Positions 43,294 through 52,155 are shown, counted from the stretch's first letter. The stretch is 64,000 bases of DNA from Agrobacterium fabrum str. C58 (GCF_000092025.1 NC_003063.2:2011578-2075577), one strand, 5' to 3'. Translations and numbers: made by a program. Notes: generated by a model not told the origin, from the sequence alone.

Positions 43294-44193
43294 ATGGACC
43301 GGCATATCCTCCGCGATTTAGCAGTCTTCGAAGTGGTTGCGCGACACCAGAGCTTCACCGATGCGGCATCCGAACTTGGTGTGAAGCAGTCCACTTTGAG
43401 CTACACGATTAGCCAACTCGAACGGAAAATCGGGGTTGCTCTGCTTGCAAGAACCACGAGAAGCGTGGCTCCAACCGGCTCAGGGTTACGCCTATTGGAG
43501 ATACTCGGTCCGGCACTGCGCGATCTCCGGGAAGAGCTCCTGCGTTTACAGGAAGCAAGGGAGACGATCGCAGGCGTCGTTCGGCTGACGATGATCCCGG
43601 TCGCCTTTGAAAGCATCGTTCGGCCAATGCTGCCAAGCTTTTGTCAGCGCTACCCCGATGTCGTGTTCGAAATCTCTACGAGTGAGAGACTGGATGACAT
43701 CGTCACAGAAGGGTTTGACGGTGGGATCCGTTTCGGTACGCTCATCGATAAAGATATGGTGGCGCTTCCCTTGACGGCGTCTACCCCTATCGTGATTGCT
43801 GGCTCTGCATCTTACTTTGAGAACTACCCAATTCCCTTGGCTCCGGAACATCTGGCTGGTCACCGATGCATATTATATCGCTATCTGAGCTCGTCACGGC
43901 TATTCCGGTGGCCGCTGGCAAAGGGTAGTCAGAAGTTTGAATACAAGGGAGACCCAGCGTTGATCCTCGACGACGGAGCGGCGATCCGATCAGCCGTAAT
44001 GGACGGGCTCGGTATTGGCTTTCTGCTTCGCTCGCAAGTGGCCTCCGATCTTGAAGCCGGCAATCTCCGGGAGGTTCTCACAGATTGGCTAACGGACCTC
44101 CCAGGTTTCAGCCTTTATTATCCGAGCCGACGCAGAACTTCGCCAGCGTTTCGCGCACTCATCGAGCATTTCAAAAAGGAGGGAGTGACTTAG
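43294..44193 (+). CDS. LysR-family regulator
   Basis: This 299-residue LTTR has the N-terminal HTH (FEVVARHQSFTDAASELGVK and STLSYTISQLERKIGVAL) and a C-terminal substrate-binding domain (LTMIPVAFESIVRPMLPSF; GIRFGTLIDKDMVALPL). It resembles the group that controls neighbouring oxidoreductases and is divergent from the quinone oxidoreductase gene. The inducer is unknown. Confidence 0.92.
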   Translation: MDRHILRDLAVFEVVARHQSFTDAASELGVKQSTLSYTISQLERKIGVALLARTTRSVAPTGSGLRLLEILGPALRDLREELLRLQEARETIAGVVRLTMIPVAFESIVRPMLPSFCQRYPDVVFEISTSERLDDIVTEGFDGGIRFGTLIDKDMVALPLTASTPIVIAGSASYFENYPIPLAPEHLAGHRCILYRYLSSSRLFRWPLAKGSQKFEYKGDPALILDDGAAIRSAVMDGLGIGFLLRSQVASDLEAGNLREVLTDWLTDLPGFSLYYPSRRRTSPAFRALIEHFKKEGVT

Positions 44194-44319
44194 AATCCTA
44201 TTGTCATTGCCTGAACGCAATGAAAACCGGTACCGCAGTTGTGCAATCTTGAAGTCCATTTAAACGAAGGCACGCACGTATGGTTGAGCAGCATACGTGG
44301 ATTTGACGTCATCGTTTTC

Positions 44320-44892
44320 TCAGCCGATTGAAGCGTCCGTTCGCGTAAGGGTCAGTCCGTACACGGTTACGTGAACTTCAATGAGGTGCCTCATGTGATT
44401 AACGTCAGTCGCTGCGTATCGAAGGCCTCGTAGACCATAGGTGAGCGTCGTCGCAAAGTCTGCACGTGACACCGGCAATTCCCAAGAAGCCGTTCCTTTT
44501 TCCAATATTCGAACGAGAAACTGCTGAAACCGTTCGTAAACTTGACGAACGGCCGGAAATTGGAAATCGAATAGATCGGCAGCGTCGGGATATGCGGTAG
44601 CGAGTTCCACTCCATGCAGACCCCAAATAGTACAGGCGTGTAGCAGCTTCTGATCAATAGCCGCGATCTGATCGACCTCATTCTGGATCAGGTCCAGGGA
44701 TCTGGCGTCCATCATCTCGATCACACGGGTGAAGATTGCCTCTTTGTCTGGAAATATTAAATAGAGCGCCGGACGGGAAATGGCAGCCGCTTTTGCGATG
44801 TCGCCCATCGTCGTGCGCGCGAATCCGTACCGGGCGAACACATCTTCCGCAGCGGTCAGGACCCGTTCTTCTTTATTTGAAAACTTCTCCAT
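44320..44892 (-). CDS. TetR/AcrR-family repressor
   Basis: This 190-residue regulator has the TetR HTH (YGFARTTMGDIAKAAAISRP and ALYLIFPDKEAIFTRVIEM) and a divergent ligand-binding C-terminal part. It is transcribed away from the DUF1330-like gene at 44948, with a palindrome in the 55-bp gap that is probably its operator. Confidence 0.9.
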   Translation of the reverse strand: MEKFSNKEERVLTAAEDVFARYGFARTTMGDIAKAAAISRPALYLIFPDKEAIFTRVIEMMDARSLDLIQNEVDQIAAIDQKLLHACTIWGLHGVELATAYPDAADLFDFQFPAVRQVYERFQQFLVRILEKGTASWELPVSRADFATTLTYGLRGLRYAATDVNHMRHLIEVHVTVYGLTLTRTDASIG

Positions 44893-44920
44893 TCCCCTAA
44901 CTTGACAAAAAGACGAAAAG

Positions 44921-44935
44921 TGTCAATGTCTGACA
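44921..44935. promoter_or_regulatory. Putative TetR-family operator
   Basis: TGTCA-ATGTC-TGACA is a perfect inverted repeat centred between the TetR start and the divergent gene. A further AGTGTCA half-site appears at 44947. A TTGACA-like -35 hexamer (44902) is just upstream, so binding would block the forward promoter and the repressor's own. Confidence 0.55.
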
Positions 44936-44947
44936 TATCAACATAAA

Positions 44948-45382
44948 GTGTCAGAAAGTCAAAAAATGGAACTTGAAGCTCTCATTCCTGAAACACTTGC
45001 CGACGCTGCTAAGCGGTTAGGCGGTGGGCCGGTTGTCATGATCAACTTCCTCCGCTTCAGAGACCGTCCGCTATATTCCGACGGGTTCGAACATGTGAAG
45101 ACAACGTCTCGATCCGCATACTATGAGGGTTATGCCTCGGCCTTCCAGCAGATCGCGACGGCGCTCAATATTTCAACGGAGCTTATCTACGCTGGCTCCC
45201 AATTGATGACATTGCTTCCAAAAGAGAGCGAGGTATGGGACGACATCGTCATCGTCCGCTACGACAGCTTCGCGGACCTGTGCTCAATAATCGACACACC
45301 GGAATACGCGTTGCAAGCTGAACCTCATCGCGAAGCTTCCGTCGTGGGCTGGCGGTTCGTCGCGACCAGGTCAGTGATGTAA
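44948..45382 (+). CDS. DUF1330-like protein
   Basis: This protein of up to 144 residues (start GTG 44948, or ATG 44966, with no strong ribosome binding site for either) has GGGPVVMINFLRFRDRPLYS, a mid helix (YYEGYASAFQQIATAL) and DDIVIVRYDSFADLCSIIDTP, with EYALQAEPHREASV near the C terminus, the pattern of dimeric alpha/beta-barrel DUF1330 proteins. It is probably the target of the divergent TetR repressor. Function is unknown. Confidence 0.72.
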   Translation: MSESQKMELEALIPETLADAAKRLGGGPVVMINFLRFRDRPLYSDGFEHVKTTSRSAYYEGYASAFQQIATALNISTELIYAGSQLMTLLPKESEVWDDIVIVRYDSFADLCSIIDTPEYALQAEPHREASVVGWRFVATRSVM

Positions 45383-45787
45383 GTCCCGACGAAAATCGCA
45401 AGCTTCCCGGTATACTCGCCGAATTTGCATCAGGTGCATGCTCGGTAGAGACGTGCGCTAAGCGCTTGGAGCAATGGTTTCGAAGATGCGGGGCCACCTT
45501 CCGTAGCTTACCGAGCCGTTGATTGAACTGGTGTGCCAGTGAGCAAGCCCTCTCCAACGTGTTGCTGATCGATATTGGGTACCGGCTGGAAACGCTTGCG
45601 CGTTTGTCTCGCAGATCTACGAGGACCGGCTAAACCTGCCCGATGGCATCACATCGGCCCTGAACCCGCACATAATAAGGTTTTCCAAAATTGGAATTCG
45701 GTCCGCCATTCTTTTGCGTTTTCTTCTCGAGGAAACGACCTCATTTTACCAACATCAAACAACAAATGGCTAAGAAGGAGACACGCC
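45383..45787. other. Spacer with possible gene debris
   Basis: There is no intact gene. A frame around 45580-45640 gives a protein-like stretch (NACAFVSQIYEDRLNLPDGI), but stops surround it, so it may be a small gene remnant. The 3' end supplies the AAGGAG ribosome binding site of the next gene. Confidence 0.35.
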
Positions 45788-46189
45788 ATGAGTAGAGAGC
45801 AGAAAGAGAGAATCGCCAAAGCATTTCTGGACGCACTGGGGCGCTGCGACACTGAAACCATGTCGAACCTCAGCACGGACGATATGACGTGGTGGATCAT
45901 GCCCGGCAACAAGTTTTCCGGCACGCATGCGAAGCGCCCTTACCTCGAGAACTTACCTCGACTTCTGGATGACGCCGCGGGCCCTCTGAAGATGGAGTAC
46001 CACGAGGTCACCGGGGAAGAAGACAGGCTCGCGGTCGTCGCGAAGGGTGATCTGCCGATGAAGGACGGCCGGCACTATCGAAACAACTACCATTTTCTTC
46101 TTCACTTCCGCGACGGCAAGATCGCGAGCGGTCGGGAATTTACCGACTCGCTGCACATCAACGAAATCTTCGGGGCGCCGGGCCAATAG
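45788..46189 (+). CDS. NTF2/SnoaL-like protein
   Basis: This 133-residue protein has a SnoaL fold (IAKAFLDALGRCDTETMSNL; DDMTWWIMPGNKFSGTH; YRNNYHFLLHFRDGKIASGR; FTDSLHINEIFG). The ATG at 45788 follows AAGGAG at 45775-45780; the longer frame from 45575 crosses non-homologous sequence. It may bind or modify the carbonyl compounds handled by the adjacent AKR and SDR. Confidence 0.8.
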   Translation: MSREQKERIAKAFLDALGRCDTETMSNLSTDDMTWWIMPGNKFSGTHAKRPYLENLPRLLDDAAGPLKMEYHEVTGEEDRLAVVAKGDLPMKDGRHYRNNYHFLLHFRDGKIASGREFTDSLHINEIFGAPGQ

Positions 46190-46344
46190 ATTCAGCCTGG
46201 CACCTGAGGCGTTTGCTGGGGCTCTCCATGAGCATTCGTCTCACCACTTAGCGAGGCCCCGGACCATCAATCTACCATCAGCAAGCGACAGCGAACCGAG
46301 ATCTTCGGCTCGTACGCAAGCTTGCGTCTTCAGGAGCGACTGAC

Positions 46345-47406
46345 ATGAAATACAAGACACTTGGAAACACCGGACTTCTTGTCTCACAACTTTGCCTCGG
46401 AACCATGACGTTCAGCGACGGCACGGGCATCTACGAGCATATCGGCGATGTCGGCCAGACCGGGGCGGACGAATTGGTCAAAGCCAGCATCGACGCCGGG
46501 ATCAACTTCTTCGACACCGCCGACGTCTATTCAGCCGGTGCGAGCGAGCGAACGCTCGGACAATCGTTCAAGAACCTCGGTATTGCCCGAAACGAGATCG
46601 TGTTGGCAACGAAGGTCTATAGTCGGATGGGTTCAGGCCGAAACGACGTCGGCGCATCGCGCGGACATATCATGGACGCTGTTGAAGCCAGTTTGAAGCG
46701 CCTGCAGACCGATCACATTGATTTGTACCAAATCCACGCAACCGACACCCTCACTCCTGTCGAGGAAACTCTGCGTGCGCTTGATGATCTGGTTCGACAG
46801 GGCAAGGTACGTTACGTCGGCGTATCCAACTGGCAGGCGTGGCGCATTGCGACGGCTCTTGGCGTTTCTGCCCGCCTCGGGCTGGAACGATTCAATACAC
46901 TCCAGGCATATTACTCGATTGCGGGTCGAGACCTTGAACGGGAACTCAAGCCATTGCTCGATGCAGAAAAGATGGGCTTGCTTGTCTGGAGCCCGCTTGC
47001 TGGCGGGCTGCTATCTGGGAGATTCAGCCGCGCAAATCAGTCTCCGGAAGGCTCGCGCCGCTCCTCTTTTGATTTCCCGATTGTCGACAAGGAGCGGGCC
47101 TGGAACGTCATCGACGTCCTGAAGCCCATAGCAAAGGCGCACGGTTGCAGCCCGGCACGAATAGCGCTGGCCTGGCTCCTCGCCAAGCCGGTCGTGACAT
47201 CGGTCATTGTCGGAGCAAAACGGCTTAGCCAGCTCGAAGATAATATCGCCGCGGTCGGCACCGTGCTGAGTGACGACGAAGTTGCGCGGCTGGATGCTGT
47301 AAGCGAGCTGCCGCCCGAGTATCCAGGTTGGATGCTCGAGACGCAGGGCGCTGACCGGTTGGGGCCTGTGGATCTGTGGTCAGGCAAGACCTCTCAGACC
47401 TCTTGA
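46345..47406 (+). CDS. Aldo/keto reductase
   Basis: This 353-residue AKR has the tetrad in NFFDTADVYSAGASE (Asp, Tyr), LATKVYS (Lys) and YQIHATD (His), and VTSVIVGAKRLSQLEDN for the cofactor. It is a distant paralogue of the AKR at 40434. It leads a forward run with the SDR and NTF2 genes that follow. Confidence 0.92.
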   Translation: MKYKTLGNTGLLVSQLCLGTMTFSDGTGIYEHIGDVGQTGADELVKASIDAGINFFDTADVYSAGASERTLGQSFKNLGIARNEIVLATKVYSRMGSGRNDVGASRGHIMDAVEASLKRLQTDHIDLYQIHATDTLTPVEETLRALDDLVRQGKVRYVGVSNWQAWRIATALGVSARLGLERFNTLQAYYSIAGRDLERELKPLLDAEKMGLLVWSPLAGGLLSGRFSRANQSPEGSRRSSFDFPIVDKERAWNVIDVLKPIAKAHGCSPARIALAWLLAKPVVTSVIVGAKRLSQLEDNIAAVGTVLSDDEVARLDAVSELPPEYPGWMLETQGADRLGPVDLWSGKTSQTS

Positions 47407-47557
47407 TTCTGTCGATCCAAACGAGAGACGCCGAATAGGCGTCTCTTGCACCAAGACAGACATACGCGGTTACGCCTCTTTTGCATAAGCGCTGGCGAAA
47501 ATTACGCATGACGCCAAGCATGAAACCAATGGGCCAACGAGCCTCAAGGAAAGAAAC

Positions 47558-48307
47558 ATGAGCAATCGATTGCAAGGTAAAATCGCTGTCATCACCGGCG
47601 CTTCCAAAGGACTTGGCGCGGCAATTGCGCGAAGTTTCGCCGCAGAGGGTGCATCAGTCGTAGTAAACTACTCGTCAAGCAAATCTGCGGCCGAAGCAGT
47701 TGTTGAGGAGATCATCGACGCTGGTGGCACAGCCATCGCCGTGAAGGCCGACATGAGTGAGCCCGCGGAAGTTGAAGAGCTGTTTGCGGCAACAAACGCA
47801 GCTTTCGGCCGCGTTGACATCCTGGTCAACAACGCCGGTGTCTATGACTTCCAGCCGCTGGAAAACCTGTCTATCGATCTGTTCCGCAAGCATATGGAGC
47901 TTAATGTCTTTGGCTACCTGCTCGCGATCAAAGAAGCTGTGAAATACATGGCGGAGGGCGGCAGCATTGTGAACATGTCCTCGACGGTAACGATTTTCGG
48001 CCCAGAAAACGCATCGGTCTATACGGCAAGCAAAGGTGCAATCGACGGTTTGACGCGCGCGTTGTCAAACGAGCTCGCCCCCCGCAAGATTCGTGTCAAC
48101 GCAATCAAGCCCGGCGTGGTCGACACTGACGGCGTGCAGGCCGGAGGCTTTCTCCACTTTGACTTCGGCCCCATGATCATGGCGCAGACGCCGCTCAAGC
48201 GTCTCGGCGTTCCTGAGGACATTATACCTGCAGCGATTTTCCTCGCATCGGACGAATCGAGCTGGACGACTGGCGAATTTTTCATCCTCGCCGGTGGCCA
48301 TCGCTAA
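47558..48307 (+). CDS. SDR-family oxidoreductase (FabG-like)
   Basis: This 249-residue classical SDR has VITGASKGLGAAIARSF, LVNNAGVYDF, the Ser in VNMSSTVTIFG, Tyr-x-x-x-Lys in VYTASKGAIDG, and a C-terminal family end (WTTGEFFILAGGHR). Start follows AAGGAAAG. Substrate is unknown. Confidence 0.92.
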   Translation: MSNRLQGKIAVITGASKGLGAAIARSFAAEGASVVVNYSSSKSAAEAVVEEIIDAGGTAIAVKADMSEPAEVEELFAATNAAFGRVDILVNNAGVYDFQPLENLSIDLFRKHMELNVFGYLLAIKEAVKYMAEGGSIVNMSSTVTIFGPENASVYTASKGAIDGLTRALSNELAPRKIRVNAIKPGVVDTDGVQAGGFLHFDFGPMIMAQTPLKRLGVPEDIIPAAIFLASDESSWTTGEFFILAGGHR

Positions 48308-48348
48308 TCACCCCTTAATGCGCAACTAATCCTGCAAGGAGATATCAG

Positions 48349-48762
48349 ATGACAACTTATACCGAGATGACACCCACACAGGTCGTCCAGCATTATCTCG
48401 AGACGTTCTTCAAGAAGGATGTCGAAAAGACCCTTCAATGCCTGACTGAGGATGTTGTATGGAAGGTTCAAGGGGCCAGTGATGTGCCCACCATCGGCCT
48501 CAGGCACGGACGGGATCAGGTGCGCGATTGGATGGCGCTATTTCCTGTCAATTTCGAGCCGCTCGATTTTCAAGTGGAGCGTACCTTTGAAAGCGGCGAC
48601 AAGGTCGTGATCATCGGCAATTTCAAGCATCGCATTCGTAGAACAGGCAAAGATTTTGTTAGCGACTTCGCGGCAATCTGCTCGGTGAGAGATGGCAAAG
48701 TGAGCGCCTACAACTTTATTGAGGATTCATACGCGCTCTGGAGAGCATTTCAGCCGTCTTAG
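48349..48762 (+). CDS. NTF2/SnoaL-like protein
   Basis: This 137-residue protein has the SnoaL-like pattern (VVQHYLETFFKKDVEKTLQC; EDVVWKVQGASDVPTIGLRHG; FKHRIRRTGKDFVSDFAAIC; DGKVSAYNFIEDSYALWRAF). It sits 41 bp after the SDR, with AAGGAG before its ATG, and closes the AKR-SDR-NTF2 run. Confidence 0.82.
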   Translation: MTTYTEMTPTQVVQHYLETFFKKDVEKTLQCLTEDVVWKVQGASDVPTIGLRHGRDQVRDWMALFPVNFEPLDFQVERTFESGDKVVIIGNFKHRIRRTGKDFVSDFAAICSVRDGKVSAYNFIEDSYALWRAFQPS

Positions 48763-48783
48763 CAGGCAATTAATGTGGTCCAC

Positions 48784-48811
48784 GCGGAAGAGAAAAGCGG
48801 CCCTCTTCCGC
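48784..48811. terminator. Hairpin after the AKR-SDR-NTF2 run
   Basis: GCGGAAGAG and CTCTTCCGC form a perfect 9-bp stem around a 10-base loop, 21 bp after the NTF2 stop. There is no T run. It could act as a terminator for transcripts arriving from either side. Confidence 0.5.
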
Positions 48812-48981
48812 GCCGGGACTGGAAGTACGCAAAGAGGTCACAGTGAACTCCATCGCCAAGTCGTCCTCTCGCGTCAGGTTTCATGTGATCGCGGTTGCCC
48901 ACGGCGGAGCAAGCGAGCGTGTACCGGGACACAGCCGGAAGTCAGGTCACTCGCGATTGGACACTTTTTCCCATTAGCGGT

Positions 48982-49446
48982 TCACTGCGACGAAACATTG
49001 ACGATGGCCACTTGGGCAGATGTCGGAAAGTCATAAGCGTCTGGTTTTGCTGGCAGGATTTTCAAAAGCACAATCTTTCCGGAGATCATCTGGAAGTTCA
49101 GCTTGTAATATCGAAGGTCGCTGCCGGACGGTGATACGACCGTAACGCGGCAACCTTCGAACAATGGCTCAGATCTAAGCACGACAACCGGCGAACGCAA
49201 AAAGGAAAGCGTGTCGTTCAGCCTCTCGCGGGGAGACGCGTTGGTGTCTCCTCGACCTTTACCGTCAACGATCAGAGCGCCGGGGGCGAGAAGCTGTGGA
49301 AGCGCGTCAATTTGACGGTTGTTTAGTAGCAGAAAGAATTCCCGAATTGTTTCCGGAAGTTCGGTTCGGTTTGCGGTTTGGGAACCACTTGACAGTGGCA
49401 TGAGCCGGGAAACCTGCTGGCTCACTTGCAAATCTGTCGGCTGCAT
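48982..49446 (-). CDS. NTF2/SnoaL-like protein
   Basis: The 154-residue protein is predicted to have the NTF2 fold (IREFFLLLNNRQIDALPQLL; GALIVDGKGRGDTNASPRER; RYYKLNFQMISGKIVLLKIL). Sequence similarity to the other three NTF2 proteins here is low. It is convergent with the preceding run and divergent from the AraC gene. Confidence 0.65.
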   Translation of the reverse strand: MQPTDLQVSQQVSRLMPLSSGSQTANRTELPETIREFFLLLNNRQIDALPQLLAPGALIVDGKGRGDTNASPRERLNDTLSFLRSPVVVLRSEPLFEGCRVTVVSPSGSDLRYYKLNFQMISGKIVLLKILPAKPDAYDFPTSAQVAIVNVSSQ

Positions 49447-49802
49447 TGGCGTTTCCTTTCTATTTGACGATCTTGCAGGTACTCATCGTTAATCGGCCGT
49501 GCCCCCTGTCCGTGGACAAACGGTCTTTGCGTTCGAGCTGGCAGAAAGAAAGATGTGCCGGGAATGCGATTTAGCGGTAGACAGATATTCCGTTATCCTT
49601 GCCGAATTGTCTGAAGCTGCAACTTTCGTGTTCTGGTCGATCCAGGGGGAAAACGGTGACGAGATCGGTGCTTCTATCGGGAAATGGAAGATTTCTGGGT
49701 GGGAGACCACTGACTCCTTTAATGTCCGATATGCTTGCTTGATCGTCCAAATATCGCTTGCTCAGACTTTCCGTTGGTAAGAAGGCATGGCATAAAAGCA
49801 TT
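49447..49802. other. Promoter region between divergent genes
   Basis: This 356-bp gap lies between the minus-strand NTF2 gene and the AraC gene. A plus-strand frame of 93 codons (49499-49780) and an overlapping antisense one show no domain. Binding sites for the AraC regulator are expected here but I cannot single one out. Confidence 0.4.
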
Positions 49803-50720
49803 ATGAAAAGTGAACACACCATCGAAGCCACCATTGCTCGCCATGCACCTCACGACGGTACGTTTGAAACGCAGCTGCCGGGGTTGAAGCTCATTCGCTG
49901 TTCCGAGACGACATTGCCGATGCCTGTCGTCTACGAGCCGACACTTTGCCTCGTCGCACAGGGGCGAAAGCAGGCGGTTCTCGGGCAGACAAGCTTTGTC
50001 TATGATCCCTCCAGCTATCTGGTCGCCTCCGTTGATCTTCCGGTCATGGGATCGGTAATCGAAGCATCGAAAGACAAACCTTATCTTTCGATGCAACTCG
50101 ACCTTGACACCGTGGAGTTGGCGGATCTGGCAATTCGCTATCCTTCAGAACAGCACGCGCCAATCAACGGCCCTATCGGCCTGTTACTTAACAAGGTGGA
50201 TGAGGGTATCATTGATGCCGCTTCGCGTCTCCTTGCGCTGCTGGACACGCCTCGAGATATCGACGCCCTTTCACCGCTGGCGAAGCGTGAGATATTATAT
50301 CGTCTCATTACCGGTGTTGGAGGAGCGGCGTTGCGACAGATCGTGCAAGCTGGCGCGCATGTCAATCAGATCGCACGGTCTATTGTGTGGATCAGGAAGC
50401 ACTTTCGCGAGACCTGTTCGGTGGAAGCTGGCGCCGAAGTGGCCGGGATGAGCCGCTCTACGTTTCACGCGCATTTCAAAGCGGTCACCAATATGAGTCC
50501 ACTAGAATTCCGCACACAGCTTAGGCTTCAGGAGGCTCGTCGTCTGATGCTTAGTGAAGGTCTGGACGCAGCAACCGCAGGTTTCCAGGTCGGCTATGCG
50601 AGTCCGTCCCAGTTTTCGAGAGAATATGGCAGGGTTTTCGGCATGTCGCCCGCCAAGCATGCGAATGCTTTGCGCCAATCGCCCAAGCAGTGGATTGAAC
50701 CCTTGGCACCAGTGAGTTGA
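49803..50720 (+). CDS. AraC-family regulator
   Basis: This 305-residue regulator has an AraC_N cupin-like sensor domain (LPMPVVYEPTLCLVAQGRKQ; YLVASVDLPVMGSVIEAS) and a C-terminal double HTH (VEAGAEVAGMSRSTFHAHFK; AAGFQVGYASPSQFSREYGR). I take ATG 49803 as start because a run of family-like residues begins there; ATG 49758 would add 15. The AraC pseudogene at 41631 is its paralogue. It probably regulates the neighbouring NTF2/redox genes. Confidence 0.9.
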   Translation: MKSEHTIEATIARHAPHDGTFETQLPGLKLIRCSETTLPMPVVYEPTLCLVAQGRKQAVLGQTSFVYDPSSYLVASVDLPVMGSVIEASKDKPYLSMQLDLDTVELADLAIRYPSEQHAPINGPIGLLLNKVDEGIIDAASRLLALLDTPRDIDALSPLAKREILYRLITGVGGAALRQIVQAGAHVNQIARSIVWIRKHFRETCSVEAGAEVAGMSRSTFHAHFKAVTNMSPLEFRTQLRLQEARRLMLSEGLDAATAGFQVGYASPSQFSREYGRVFGMSPAKHANALRQSPKQWIEPLAPVS

Positions 50721-51106
50721 TGTGTTTCCTCCGCTATCTTTGAACCTGGGTCAGTAAAGTCGGCGCGGTGGCAGCCACGCATTGAAGATATTGCTCGAAA
50801 CCGACGCTGCGGCGTGTTTGTCACCGTCAAGTACGTACCAACCGTCCCCAACAGTGAAATGATTTGACGGCCGGCGAGGTAGGATGGATGAGGACGTTAG
50901 ACGAAAAGCCCAGCGCTCGACAGCCGGTTCACCGACTGACCAGCCGCGCCTTTCGTGACGCCAAGATCTGCTGCCATTGGCGTGAGCACTGCCGTGGATA
51001 GCAATTCGCTGCTGATCATGGCAGAACTGTCTAAGGTCCGTGCTTGAAACAGAAGGGACGACACGGCGATTGACTGCTTTGCCTCGTGCAGCCACCAGAC
51101 TGTTGA
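50721..51106. other. Spacer without recognised gene
   Basis: Overlapping frames on the minus strand (for example 51152-50751) show no domain and no ribosome binding site; this looks like degraded sequence. Confidence 0.35.
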
Positions 51107-51295
51107 TTGCCACTGAGAACTGACCCCAGGCTTCGCGAAGATTGTGAGGCACTTATTCGGGAGGACTATGCCCGTTGTAATCCTGGTGACTCGCTGGAGT
51201 GGTTAAAACATCGAGCGCGCTTTTCGAAACTGGACCAGGGCATCCTTTATGAATGGATAGGTATCGCATCGAAACGAGTTCGACAGCAGGAATAG
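51107..51295 (+). CDS. Small hypothetical protein
   Basis: The TTG at 51107 opens 62 codons with protein-like composition (DPRLREDCEALIREDYARCN, then SLEWLKHRARFSKLDQGILY and EWIGIASKRVRQQE). It resembles short acidic/basic helical proteins annotated as hypothetical on rhizobial replicons. No good ribosome binding site is evident and the 5' end may be missing, so it could be a fragment. Confidence 0.4.
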   Translation: MPLRTDPRLREDCEALIREDYARCNPGDSLEWLKHRARFSKLDQGILYEWIGIASKRVRQQE

Positions 51296-51629
51296 AGGCC
51301 AACTGCCCTTGTTATTCGCGCAAAGCAGAAGTCATTTTAGCGGCATCCTATCCGTCTGAAAATTACAAGTCTCCGTGGACTCAGGCCCCCGCAACCAAAT
51401 CCTACGCTACACTATCCAACAATAGCCAAAACTTCGATCCAGTACGCCAAAACGCTACAATCAAACAGGCTAAATCCCCGACATAAAACACTAATTCTAA
51501 AATCAACAGGTGCAAAGCGGGTTGCACGTTTGCGTTGACGATGCGGCGTGCCTGAGGGATATATGATGTGGCGGCAGTTAAATGCCGCATCCCTCACAGG
51601 CCGGAAGCGCCACGCGGAATACATATCTT
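51296..51629. other. Spacer without recognised gene
   Basis: Only short frames on both strands are present, without domains. It leads directly into the DUF1612 C-terminal remnant. Confidence 0.35.
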
Positions 51630-51764
51630 TCATCGAAGTTGCCGGAGCTCGTTGATCTTGTCATGGCAACGCCGCTTGTTCATGCCGGGGCGGTCACGAA
51701 AACGCTCGGGGTTACGCCGCAGGCGGCGCGGCGGATCAGCTCGCTGCGGGCGCGACGCTTTTGA
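51630..51764 (+). pseudogene. C-terminal HTH fragment of a DUF1612 (RHE_PE00001-family) gene
   Basis: The frame reads SSKLPELVDLVMATPLVHAG then AVTKTLGVTPQAARRISSLR and ends after RARRF. This matches the conserved C-terminal HTH of DUF1612 proteins (SSKLPELIELVMA..LV.A, then TLEVTPQAARRIV). The preceding 300 or so residues are missing. The N-terminal half of such a gene is at 20638, same strand, so these may be the two ends of one gene separated by about 30 kb of other DNA, with some loss at the breakpoints. Confidence 0.7.
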
Positions 51765-52038
51765 AGTCGAGAGTGATCAATAGCGCAACGACGAATGCGG
51801 CGACTGTGGCAAACAGAAATGCTCCGGCGAAGATGGAAAGCGCTTTTGCCGCGCCTATGCCAAGGTCGTGCATGAACCAGCGCACCTGTGCTTGTGCATA
51901 CCAGAACAAGGCAACGCCTATCGCGAAGACATGGAACTTGATGCCTGCCTTGAGCACAACGTTCCAGGCGGTCGGCTCTATCTGTTCGATGCATTCAGCA
52001 AGGCGCGGATAAAGTTCCATCTTGTCCGTCAGGCCCAT
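51736..52038 (-). CDS. Small two-helix membrane protein
   Basis: This 100-residue protein has a soluble start (MELYPRLAECIEQIEPTAWN) and two hydrophobic segments (FHVFAIGVALFWYA and ALSIFAGAFLFATVAAFVVA). It overlaps the 3' end of the DUF1612 fragment by 29 bp on the other strand. The family is unknown, but residue composition supports coding. Confidence 0.5.
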   Translation of the reverse strand: MGLTDKMELYPRLAECIEQIEPTAWNVVLKAGIKFHVFAIGVALFWYAQAQVRWFMHDLGIGAAKALSIFAGAFLFATVAAFVVALLITLDFKSVAPAAS

Positions 52039-52082
52039 CAGGGTTTCGGTGACCCCGGTCTGATTGGACAGCCAGTCGCCTG

Positions 52083-52148
52083 CGCACGATCATGCAGAGC
52101 GTCGCGCGGCAGGTTTCGCTCGATCCCGGCGACGGCATGGATCTGTGA
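52083..52148 (+). pseudogene. 3' tail of a trb-linked traG/virD4 gene
   Basis: Twenty-one codons and a stop (RTIMQSVARQVSLDPGDGMDL) equal the conserved C-terminal tail (pattern A-R-Q-x-x-L-D-P-x-D-G-I/M-D-L) of the TraG/VirD4 proteins that precede a CopG gene and trbB in IncP-like trb clusters of Rhizobiales. The rest of that gene is gone. The intact traG at 30087 does not have this tail, so it is a different coupling-protein locus. Confidence 0.62.
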
Positions 52149-52155
52149 GGCACCC

